Part shown: positions 48,080-59,458 of the stretch, in pieces
How the letters are laid out: the number at the start of each line of letters is the position of its first letter
How positions within the stretch are numbered: position 1 is the stretch's first letter
Origin: Casuarina equisetifolia
Taxonomy: Eukaryota; Streptophyta; Magnoliopsida; Fagales; Casuarinaceae
Reading direction: 5' to 3'
NCBI GenBank assembly: GCA_028551475.1
Contig: CM052357.1
Span: forward strand, 14,431,931-14,495,930
DNA: 64,000 bases
The notes under the pieces: model-generated
The model's input: only the letters and a program-made list of their open reading frames with translations
What the model was told of the DNA's origin: nothing
Databases searched by the model: none
Translations under genes and position numbers: made by a program

Positions 48080-51000
48080 ATCAATTATTTTGCGTTACAT
48101 ATGAATGAAGATGACATTAGAGTGATTCGGAGCGTGTTTGGGCGAAAAAACACAATGTGCTTGTGAAAAACATCACTGCACAGCATCTTGCAAAAACAAA
48201 TCACTGCTTTCGTTTTTGCTCAAAACTCACCAAATGATTGTTTGGCCATCTTACATATGAATGAGGATGGCATTAGAGTGATTCGGACCACATTTGGGCA
48301 AAAAAACACAATGTCGTTTGGAAAAGCATCACTGCGTAGCGTCTTGCAAAAACAAATCACTGCATTCATTTTTGCTCAAAACTCATGAAATGATTGTTTG
48401 GCCATCTTACATATGGATGAGGATGGCATTAGAGTGATTCGGACCATGTTTGGGTGAAAAAACACTATGTCGTTCGGAAAAACATCAGTGTGCAGTCTTG
48501 TGAAAACAACTTACCTTTTTCGTTTTTGCTCAAAACTCACTAAATCATTGTTTGGCCACCTTACATATGAATGAGGATGGCAATAGAGTGATTCGGACCA
48601 TGTTTGGGGAAAAAAGCACAATGTTGTTTGGAAAAACATAAATGTGTAGCATCTTGCAAAAACAACTCACCTTTTTCATTTTTGCTCAAAACTCACTAAA
48701 TCATTGTTTGGCCATGTTACATATGAATGAGGATGCCATTAGAGTGATTCGGACCATGTTTCGGCAAAAAAATACATTGTGATTGCAAAAAACATCACTG
48801 CACAGCATCTTGCAAGAACAGCTCACCTTTTCCATTTTTGGTCAAAACTCACCAAATCATTGTTTGGCCACGTTACATATGAATAAGGATGGCACTAGAG
48901 TGATTTGCCTATGTTTGGGCAAAAAAACACAATGTCGTTTGGAAAAACATCAGGGTAGAGTCTTGTGAAAACAACTTAGCTCTTTCGTTTTTGCTCAAAA
49001 CTCACCAAATTGTTGTTTGGCTACGTTACATATGAATGAGGATGGCATTAGAGTGATTCGGACCATGTTTGGGCAAAAAAGCACAATGTCGTTTGGAAAA
49101 GCATCATTGCATATGGTAGAGGATCGTAAAAGAGTGATTTGGACCATGTATGGGTGAAAAAATACAATGTCTTTGGAAAAACATCACTGTGCACTGTCAA
49201 GCAAAAACAAATCACTGCTTCCGTTTTGCTTAAAACTGACCAAATGATTGTTTGCTCATCGTACATATGAATGAGGATGGCATTAGAGTGATTCGGACCA
49301 TTTTTGGGCAAAAAAACAAAATGTCGTTGGGAAAAACATCATTGCGCAGTGTCTGGCAAAAAGAAATCACTGCATCCATTTTTCCTCAAAACTCACCACA
49401 TCATTGTTTTGGCACGTTGCACATGGATGAGGATGGTATTAGAGTGATTCGAACCATGTTTGGGCGAAAAAACACAATGTCGTTTGGAAAAGCATAAATG
49501 CGCAGCATCTTCAAAAAACAACTCACCTTTTTCGTTTTTGCTGAAAATTCACTGAATCATTGTTTGGCCATGCTACATATGAATGAGCAAGCCATTAGAG
49601 TGATTCGGGGCACGTTTTGGTGAAAAAACACTTTGTGGTTTCAAAAAAATCACCGTACAGCATCTTGCAAAAACATCTCACCTTTTCCATTTTTGATCAA
49701 AACTCACCAAATCATTGCTTGGCCATGTTACATATGAATAAGGATGGTACCAGAGTGATTCAGGCTATGTTTTGGTGAAAAAACACAATGTTGTTTGGAA
49801 AAACATCAGTGTGCAGAGTCATAAAACAACTTTCCTGTTTCGTTTTTGCTCAAAACTCACCAAATCGTTGTTTGGCCACGTTACATATGAATGAAGATGA
49901 CATTAGAGTGATTCGGACCATGTTTGGACAAAAAAACACAATGTGCTTCAGAAAAACATCACTGCACAGCGTCTTGCAAAAACAAATGACTGCATCCATT
50001 TTTGCTCGAAACTCACCAAATTGTTGTTTGGCCACGTAACATATGAATGAGGTCGGCATCTCGATTTGGACCACGTTTGGGCAAAAAAACACAATGTCGC
50101 TTGGGAAAGCATCTCTGCGCAGTGTCTTGCAAAAACAAATCACTGCATCCATTTTTGCTCAAAACTCACGAAATGATTGATTGGCCATCTTACATATGGA
50201 TGCTGATGGCATTAGAGTGATTTGGACCATGTTTGGGTGATAAAACACAATGCGATTTTGAAAAACATCACTGCACACCACCATGCAAAATCAAATCACT
50301 GCTTCTGTTTTTGCTCAAAACTCACCAAATGATTGTTTGGTCATCTTACATTTAGATGAGGATGGCATTAGAGTAATTTGGATCATTTTTTTTTGGCAAA
50401 AAAACACAATGCCGTTTGGAAAAACATCACTACACGCCGTGATGCAAAAACAAATCACTGCTTCCGTTTTGCTCAAAACTCACAAAATGATTGTTTGGCC
50501 ATCTTACATATATGAATGAGGATGGCATTGAGTGATTTGGGGCATGTTTGGGCCAAAAAAACACAATGTTGTTTGGAAAAACATCATTGTGGAGTGTCTT
50601 GCAAAAACAAACCACTTTTTTCATTTTTGCTCAACACTCACCAAGTCATTCCTTGGGCACATTGCGGATGGATGAGGATGGTAAAAGAGAGATTTGGACC
50701 ATGTTTGGGCAAAAAAACAAAATGTCGTAAGGAAAAACATCACTGCACACCCTCATGCAAAAACGAATCATGGCTTCTGGTTTTGCTCAAAACTCACCAA
50801 ATGATTGTTTGGCCATCTTACATATGAATGAGGATAGCATTAGAGTGATTCAGACCATTTTGGGGCCAAAAAACACAATGTCGACTGGAAAAACATCATT
50901 GCAGTGTCTGGAAAAAACAAATCCGTGTCCCTTTTTGCTCAGAACTCACCACATCATTGTTTTGGCACATTGCATGTGGATGACGATGGTATTGGAGTGA

Positions 51001-54000
51001 TTTGGATCATGTTTGGGCCAAAAAACACAATGTCGTTTGGGAAAACATAAATGTGCAGCATCTTGCAAAAACAACTCACTTTTTTTGTTTTTGCTCAAAA
51101 CTCACTAAATCATTGTTTGGCCACGTTACATTCGAACGAGGATGGCATTAGAGTTATTTGGACCATGTTTGGGAGAAAAAACACAATGTCATTCAGAAAA
51201 ACATAACTGTGTAGAATCTTGCAAAAACAAATCACTGCTTTCGTTTTTGCTCAAAACTCACCAAATGATTGTGTGGCCATCTTACATATGAATGAGGGTG
51301 GCATTTGAGTGATTCGGACCAAGTTATCGTGAAAAAACACAATGTGTTCGGAAAAAACATCATTGTGCGTCTGGCAAAAACAAATCACTGCATCCCTTTT
51401 GCTCAACACTCTCCAAGTTTGGGCACGTTGCATATGCATATGAGGATGGTAAAAGAGAGATTCAGACCATGTTTGGGCGAAAAAATGAAATGTCATATGG
51501 AAAAACATCACTGCGCACCGTCATGCAAAAACAATTCACGGCTTCTGGTTTTGCTCAAAACTCACCAAAGGATTGTTTGCCCATCTTACATATGAATGAG
51601 GATGGCATTAGAGTGATTCGGACCATTTTTGGGCAAAAAAACACAATGTTGTTTGGGAAAACATCATTGTGCAGTGTCTGGCAAAAAGAAATCACTGAGT
51701 CCCTTCTTTCTTAAAACTCACCACTTCATTGTTTTTGCCCGTTGCATATGGATGAGGATGGTATTAGAGTGATTTGGACGATGTTTGGGCAAAAAACATA
51801 ATGTCGTTTGGAAAAACCTAAATGCACAGCATCTTGCAAAAACAACTCACTTTTTTTGTTTTTGCTCAAAACTCCCTAAATCATTGTTTGGCCACGTTAC
51901 ATATGAATGAGGATGCCATTAGAGTGATTTGGACCATGTTTTGGCAAAAAAAACACATTGTGGTTGCAAAAAATATCACTGCACAGCGCCTTGCAAAAAC
52001 GGCTCACCTTTTCCATTTTTTATCAAAACACACCAAATCATTGTTTGGCCACCTTACATATGATTAACGATGGCACTAGAGTGGTTGGGCTATGTTTTGG
52101 CGAAAAAACACAATGTCGATCGGAAAAACATCACTCCACAGCGTCTTGCGAAAACAACTCTTTTTTTGGGTGTCTGCTCAAAACTCGCCACATCGGTGCT
52201 TGGCCACGTTAAATATGAATGAGAATGGCATTAGAGTGATTCACACCATGTTTGGGCGAAAAAACACAATGTCGTTGGGAAAAACATCACTGCACTGCGT
52301 CTTGGGAAAACAACTCACCTTTTCCATTGTTGCTCAAAACTTGCCAAATCATTGTTTGGCAACGTTAAAAACGAGTGAGGATGGCATTAGAGTGATTCGG
52401 ACCATGTTTGGGTGAAAAAACACAATGTTGATTGGAAAAACATCACTGCACAGTGTCTTCCGAAAACAGCTCTTTTTTTGGGTGTCTGCTCAAAACTAGC
52501 CACATCGGTGCTTGGCCACGTTAAATATGAATGAGGATGGCATTAGAGTGATTCACACCATGTTTGGGAGAAAAACACAATGTCGCTGGGAAAAACATCA
52601 CTGCTCACCGTCTTACAAAAACAAATCACTGCGTCCGTTTTTCCTCAAAACTCACCAAATCATTGTTTGGCCATGTTTGGGCGAAAAAAGACAATGTTGT
52701 TTGGAAAAACATCACTGTGCACGCTCATGCAAAAAGCAATCACTGCTTCCGGTTTTGCTCAAAAGTCACCACATGATTGTTTGGCTGTCTTACATATGAA
52801 TGAGGATGGCATTACAGTGATTCGGACCATGTTTGGGCGAAAAAAAAACAATGTTTTTAGGAAAAACATCACGTCACAGCGTCTTTCCAAAACAACTCAC
52901 CTTTTCTGTTTTTGCTCGAAACTCACCAATTCATTGTTTGGCCACGTTACATATGAATGAGGATGGCATTAGTGTCATTCGGACCATGTTTGGGAAAAAA
53001 AAAACAATGTTTTTAGGAAAAACATCACGGCACAGCGTCTTTCAAAAACAACTCACCTTTCCTGTTTTTGCTCGAAACTCACCAAATCGTTGTTTGGCCA
53101 CATTACATAAGAATGCGGATGGCATTAGAGTGATTCGGACGATGTTTGGGAGAAAAAACACAATGTCATTTTGAAAAAATCACCGCACAGTGTCTTGCGA
53201 AAACAACTTACCTGTTCTTTTTTTTTTTTTCTCAAAAGTGGAAAAATCATTGTTTGGCCATGTTACATATGATTGAGGATGGCATTAGAGTGATTCAGAC
53301 CATGTTTGGGCGAAAAAGCACACGGTTATTCGGAAAACATCACGGCACAGCGTCTTTTGAAGACAACTCACCTTTTCTGTTTTTGCTCGAAACTCACCAA
53401 ATCTTTGTTTGGCCACGTCACGTATGAATCAGGAAGGCATTAGAGTCATTCGGCCTATGTTTGCACAAAAAAAACACAATGCGGTTGAGAAAAACATAAC
53501 TGCACAGCAGCTTGCAAAAACAAATCACTCCCTCCAATCTTGGTCAATACTCACCAAATCATATCTTGGCCACGTTACATATGAATGTGGATGGCATTAG
53601 AGTGTTTCAGACGATGTTTGGGTGAACAAAAAGAATGTCGTTTGGAGAAACATAAATGTGCAGCGTCGTCCAAAAACCGCTCACGTTTTCCGTTTTTGGT
53701 CAAAACTCACCAAATCATTGTTTGGCCACGTTACATATGAATGAGGATGGCACTAGAGTGGGTGAGGCTATGTTTTGGCGAAAAAACACATTGTCGTTTG
53801 GAAAAAACATCTGTGTGCCTTGCGAAAACAACTTACCATTTTTGTTTTTTGCTCAAAAACTCACCAAATCGTTGTGTGGCCACGTTGTAAACGAATGAGG
53901 TAGCCATTAGAGGGACTTGGACCATGTTTCAGCAAAAAAGACATTGTGGTTGCAAAAAAAATCACTGTACAGCGCCTTGCAAAAACAGCTCACCTTTTGT

Positions 54001-56617
54001 GTTTTTGATCAAAACTCACCAAATCATTGTTTGGCCGCGTTACGTATGAATAAGGATGGCACTAGAGTGATTCAGGCTACGTTTTGGCAAAAAAACACAA
54101 TGTCATTTGGAAAAGCATTGTGCAGAGTCTAGCGAAAACAACTTACCTTTCTCGTTTTTGGTCAAAACTCACCAAATCTTTGTTTGGCCACGTTACATAT
54201 GAATAAGGATGGCATTAGAGTGATTCAGCCCTTGTTTCGGCGAAAAAACATAACTGCGTAGCATGTTGCAAAAACAAATCATTGCTTCCATTTTTGCTCA
54301 AAACTCACCAAATGATTGTGTGGCCATCTTACATATGAATGAGGATGGCATTTGAGTAATTCAGACCATGTTTGAGCCAAAAAACACAATGGGTGCAGAA
54401 AAACATCATTGTGCTGGGAAAATTATCACTGCACAACGTCTTGCAAAAACAAATCACTGCTTCCGTGTGTGCTCAAAACTCACTAAATCATTGTTCGGCC
54501 ACGTTACATATGAATGAGGATGGCATTAGAATGATTCAGGCCATGGTTGGTCGGAAAAACGCAATATTGTTTGGCAAAATTGGCACAGCACCTTTCGAAA
54601 ACAACTCACCTTTTCTGTTTTGCCCAAACTCACCAAATGATTGTTTGGCCACGTTACATATGAATGAGGATGGCATTAGAGTGATTCGGGCCATGGTTGG
54701 TCGGAAAAATGCAATATTGTTTGGCAAAATGTCATGGCACAAGACCTTTCGAAAACAACTCACCTTTTCCGTTTTTGCCCAAACTCACCAAATCATTGTT
54801 TGGCCATGTTACAGATGAATGAGGATGTGATTAGAGTGATTCGGACAACGTTGCGGCAAAAAAACACGACATGGTTCCAAAAAATTCACTGCACTGCATC
54901 TTGCAAAAACAGCTCACCTTTTCCATTTTTGATCGAAACTCACCAAATCATTGCTTGGCGACGTTACATATGAATAAGGATGGCACTAGAGTGATTCAGC
55001 CTATCTTTGGGCAAAGAAACACAAAGTCGTTTGGAAAAACATCAGTGTGCAGTCTTGCTAAAACAACTTTCCTGTTTCATTTTTGCTCAAAACTCCCCAA
55101 ATTGTTGTTTGGCCACGGTACATATGAATGAAGATGACATTAGAGTGATTCGGAGCGTGTGTGGGCGAAAAAACACAATTTGCTTGTGAAAAACATCACT
55201 GCACAGCGTCTTGCAAAAACAAATCACTGCATCCATTTTTGCTCGAAACTCACCAAATCATTGTTTGGCCATCTTACATATGCATGAGGATGGCATTAGA
55301 GTGATTCGGGCCATTTTTTTTTACAAAAAAACACAATGTCGTTTGGAAAAACATCACCGCACGCCATGATGCAAAAACAAATCACTGCTTCTATTTTGCT
55401 TAAAACTCAAAAAATGATTATTTAGCCATCTTAAATATGAATGAGGATGGCATTTGAGTGATTGAGGGCATGTTTGGGCGAAAAAACAACATTGTGATGT
55501 TGTTTGGAAAAACATCATTGTGCAGCGTTTTGCAAAAACAAATCACTCCTGTTTTTGCTCAACACTCACCAAGTCATTCCTTGGGCGCGTTGGATATGGA
55601 TGAGGAGGATGGTAAAAGAGAGATTTGGACCATGTTTGGGCAAAAAAACAAAATGTCGTAAGGAAAAACATCACTGCACACCGTCATGCAAAAACGAATC
55701 ATGGCTTCTGGTTTTGCTCAAAACTCACTAAATGATTGTTTCGCCATCTTACATATGAATGAGGATAGCATTAGAGTGATTCAGACCATTTTGGGGCCAG
55801 AAAACACAATGTCGACTGGAAAAAATCATTGCACAGTGCCTGGAAAAAACAAATCCGTGTCCGTTTTTGCTCAGAACTCACCACATCATTGTTTTGGCAC
55901 ATTGCATGTGGAGGACGATGGTATTGGAGTGATTCGGATCATATTTGGGCGAAAAAACACAATGTCGTTTGTGAAAACATAAATGTGCAGCATCTTGCAA
56001 AAACAACTCACTTTTTTTGTTTTTGCTCAAAACTCACTGAAATCATTGTTTGGCCACGTTACATATGAACGAGGATGGCATTAGAGTTATTCGGACCATG
56101 TTTGGGAGAAAAAACACAATGTCGTTCAGAAAAACATAACTGTGTAGAATCTTGCAAAAACAAATCACTGCTTTCGTTTTTGCTCAAAACTCACCAAATG
56201 ATTGTGTGGCCATCTTACATATGAATGAGGGTGGCATTTGAGTGATTCGGACCAAGTTATCGTGAAAAAACACAATGTGTTCGGAAAAACATCATTGTGC
56301 AGTGTCTGGCAAAAACAAATCACTGCATCCCTTTTGCTCAACACTCTCCAAGTTTGGGCACGTTGCATATGCATATGAGGATGGTAAAAGAGAGATTCAG
56401 ACCATGTTTGGGCGAAAAAACGAAATGTCATATGGAAAAACATCACTGCACACCGTCATGCAAAAACAATTCATGGCTTCTGGTTTTGCTCAAAACTCAC
56501 CAAAGGATTGTTTGCCCATGTTACATATGAATGAGGACGGCATTAGAGTGATTCGGACCATTTTTGGGCAAAAAAACACAATGTTGTTTGGGAAAACATC
56601 ATTGTGCAGTGTCCGGC
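48080..56617 (+). repeat. Satellite array, ~155-bp monomers, left block
   Basis: About 55 head-to-tail monomers of 153-157 bp. For example, the ATGAATGAGG-type motif starts at 48257, 48413, 48567, 48723, 48879 and 49032. Each monomer contains GAGGATGGCATTAGAGTGAT, an A-rich CGAAAAAACACAATGTC, GGAAAAACATCACTGC, TTTTTGCTCAAAACTCACC and TTGTTTGGCCACGTTACATA. Monomers vary into subtypes, and blocks of them recur: about 50283-51680 repeats at about 55300-56617, so the higher-order period is about 4.9 kb (roughly 32 monomers). Open frames through the array are by-products of monomer lengths near 156 (52 codons). The retroelement insertion at 56618 ends the block. Confidence 0.93.
56613..56617. repeat. 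Left target-site duplication CCGGC
   Basis: CCGGC directly before the LTR is repeated directly after the other LTR at 59459-59463. In undisturbed monomers the same place reads CTGGC. The five-base length is normal for LTR retrotransposon integration. Confidence 0.85.
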
Positions 56618-57369
56618 TGATGCGAATGTTATGGTGGGCTTGAGCGAGCTCAGGTTTAGAAAATATGTAAAAATCATTTTTTTGGTGTTTTTGGGTTTTT
56701 TTTGTGGGAAAAGTGAGTGTTTGGTAGGGAGGAAGGGAGAAAAAAAATGAAAATATGAATAATCAAAATAAAAGGATAGATGCCAACAAGCTCCAAGACG
56801 TAAAGGCAACGCCACCAGTCAAGGAGGTGCTCCACCTCCAATCCCTGGCAAGGATGCAAAAGTTGATCACACAACTTTGGGGTTTCTATTCTCTTGAAAA
56901 CAACTCTCCTTACAATTGAAACAATGCTCCCTTTAAATAGGCAGCTAAACCTAATTCTAGAAGGATCCTGGTAAATCAGGAATCCCTAAAACCTAATTCT
57001 AGAAGGATCCTGATAAATCAAGAATCCTTATAATTAAGGAAGTCTTAACAAATCTGGATTCTGACAAATAAGGAATCCTAAACAAATTAGAAATCTGACA
57101 AGTATGGAAACCTAGATAAATTAGGAATCTAGACAATATAGAAAACCAAACAAAAGGAAATATTCTCAAACAATAAATTAAACCTAAGAAATTAAGGACT
57201 CAACAATTATTTGGGAAACCCCTCATATTAAATCCTGCAGAGATGCTATGGAATATTCTTGGGCTGCTTCTTCAACCTTGGCCCTCTTGGACCCATTGGC
57301 TTATGTTGTGAACTCTTAATTCTTTGATATTGGAACTCATAATATTGGGCCTTAAGTGCATCCGCATCA
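56618..57369 (-). repeat. 3' LTR of the gag-only element
   Basis: 752 bp, closely matching the LTR at 58713-59458. Differences include an extra GGTGTTTTTGGGTTTT stretch near 56690 and absence of about 15 bases that the other LTR has near 58928. The end of the gag-frame ORF runs 124 bases into it (stop at 57246). Confidence 0.88.
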
Positions 57370-58664
57370 ATCTCCCCTTCTTGACAAAGATTTGTCCTCA
57401 AATCTTGATTGTTGTTTTGGGTATTATTGCTCCATAGATCCACAATCCAAGTTTGTGCACACAAATCAAGCTCTAACTCTGGTGGCCTACCCAAGTGTGT
57501 TGGTTCACAAATCAATGGCAAACTACTATGTTGCTTTAATGGAAGTTTACAACCTAAGTAACAATATGATCCAAACAAGTAGTTGAAGTTATGGAATGTT
57601 GTAGTAGCACCTTCATCAATTGCATTGAAAAGTCGTGGTAATTGTTGTTGACATGTCTTCTCATGATTTGACAATACAAACCCATAAAGGAAACCATTGT
57701 TCATGCATAGTGCCTTTGAATTCTTCAACTCTTGGATGATACCTTTTGGTTCTTCTGGTAGAATTTCTTCTATTGCCTTGTTCAATAATATCTCGTGCTT
57801 TGGTAGATTTGAACTTCTTGGATTTATCTCCTTTTCAGGCATCACATCTTGCTTTGGAGGATCCAAGCACTTTGGATTTGCATTCATGGTCATTGGTGTT
57901 TTAATTTCCAAAAGATCCAAACTTTCTAGTTCCACCTCCTTCTCTGCTAACACCATTAGCTTTGGTAAATCCAAATCATTTAGTTCTACTTCTGTTGACT
58001 TTGTTTCTTCTACTTGAACAACTTCTATGACTTTCTTCCGTGAAGCTTCTCTCCCATACCACCTTTCTATCCACATATCAGTCTTCTTTGCAATAGTTGT
58101 AGTTGTTCTGCGGTTGGTACTTGGAATATGAAAAAGCGGAATCTTGTTTTTGGTTGCATCGTGGGTCTTGGCTTTGGGATTTGTTCATCTTGCACACATC
58201 AACCTGGTCTTGCTTGAAAGCTTTAGGGAAAAAGCGCCTGTTGAGCAGCTTCTTTAATTTCTCCCATCTCGTACTCTTTGTTTCTTAACATTCTCCCACC
58301 ACAAAGAAGCAAATTCTTTGAGATGAAGAATAGCAACCTTATATTTCTTCTTATCATCATATGCTTGGAGCTCAAACACCCCTTCAATATAACATAGCCA
58401 ATTAATAAAATCATTGGGATCAAGAGTACCTTTAAATTCTGGGATCTTAACACGTAAGCTATCATCCTCTGGCCTCCTCCCCCTTTGAGCTCTTTTATCT
58501 TGGTTGCCTTGGCAAAAGGCTTGCAACTTCCTAACGACATCAGAAAGTTGCTCCTTTACCTCGCCTAACTCAAGTGATAACAGTTTGTTTCCAACTTCCC
58601 ATGGTGGAATTGGTGCAGAATGGCCATGATAATGCGACGAAAAATTGCCACTCGAATTAAACAT
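57246..58664 (-). pseudogene. Gypsy gag of the non-autonomous element
   Basis: ATG at 58664 opens a frame (MFNSSGNFSSHYHGH) with a coiled-coil-like EVKEQLSDVVRKLQAF and then the retrotransposon Gag core: KIPEFKGTLDPNDFINWL, EGVFELQAYDD, KVAILHLKEFASLWWENVK. A stop at 58254-58256 ends it, and another in-frame stop lies at 58185-58187. The same frame reopens at 58076 for 276 codons to 57246, with E/L-rich acidic repeats (PEKEI, LPEEPK) and no zinc knuckle that I can see. Gag core proteins form the particle shell around element RNA. Only a few stops interrupt about 470 codons, so decay is limited. Confidence 0.82.
57370..57382 (-). other. Polypurine tract of the gag-only element
   Basis: The minus strand reads AAGAAGGGGAGAT directly upstream of the 3' LTR, which is the expected site for second-strand priming. 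Confidence 0.65.
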
Positions 58665-58696
58665 CTTGAGCAGAGCTCACTCATAAGAATAACCTA

Positions 58697-58710
58697 GGCT
58701 CTGATTACCA
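58697..58710 (-). other. Primer-binding site of the gag-only element
   Basis: The minus strand reads TGGTAATCAGAGCC two bases inside the 5' LTR. It matches the initiator tRNA-Met complement TGGTATCAGAGC except for one extra A. Confidence 0.75.
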
Positions 58711-58712
58711 CT

Positions 58713-59458
58713 TGATGCGAATGTTATGGTGGGCTTGAGCAAGCTCGGGTTTAGAAAATATGTAAAAATCGTTTTTTTGTGGGAAAAGTGAGTGTTTGGT
58801 AGGGAGGAAGGGAGAAAAAAAATGAAAATAGGAATAATCAAAATAAAAGGATAGATGCCAACAAGCCCCAAGACGTAAAGGCAACGCCACCAGTCAAGGA
58901 GGTGCTCCACCACCAATTCCTGGCAAGAATTGGATAAAGGATGCAAAATGTTGATCAGACAACTTTGGGTTTTCTATTCTCTTGAAAACAACTCTCCTCA
59001 CAATTGAAACAATGCTCCCTTTAAATAGGCAGCTAAACCTAATTCTAGAAGGATCCTGGCAAATCAGGAATCCTTAAAACCTAATTCTAGAAGGATCCTG
59101 ATAAATCAAGAATCCTTATAATTAAGGAAGTCTTAACAAATCTGGATTCTGACAAATAAAGAATCCTAAACAAATCAGAAATCTGACAAGTATGGAAACC
59201 TAGATAAATCAGGAATCTAGACAATTATAGAAAACCAAACAAAAGGAAATATTTTCAAACAATAAATTAAACCTAAGAAATTAAGGACTCAACAATTATT
59301 TAGGAAACCCCTCATATTAAATCCTGCAGAGATGCTATGGAATATTCTTGGGCTGCTTCTTCAACCTTGGCCTTCTTGGACCCATTGGCTTATGTTGTGA
59401 ACTCTTAATTCTTTGATATTGGAACTCATAATATTGGGCCTTAAGTGCATCAGCATCA
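58713..59458 (-). repeat. 5' LTR of the gag-only element
   Basis: 746 bp from TGATGCG (58713) to GCATCA (59458) on the plus strand, matching 56618-57369. It contains three or more short AAATCAGGAATC-type sub-repeats and AAGGATCCTG-type repeats at about 59045-59225. Confidence 0.88.

Larger units (their letters stand above)
56618..59458 (-). mobile_element. Gag-only Ty3/gypsy LTR element (TR-GAG-like)
   Basis: A complete 2841-bp insertion in the satellite array: LTR (56618-57369), internal 1343 bp, LTR (58713-59458), flanked by CCGGC target duplications. LTR ends are TGATGCG...CGCATCA-type inverted repeats. On the minus strand the primer-binding site (58697-58710) follows the right LTR, and a purine tract (57370-57382) precedes the left LTR. 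The only recognisable coding region is a gypsy gag; there is no protease, reverse transcriptase or integrase. It matches the plant class of terminal-repeat retrotransposons with a GAG domain and must be mobilised by an autonomous relative. The two LTRs differ by small indels, including about 18 bases in the T-rich part. Confidence 0.88.
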
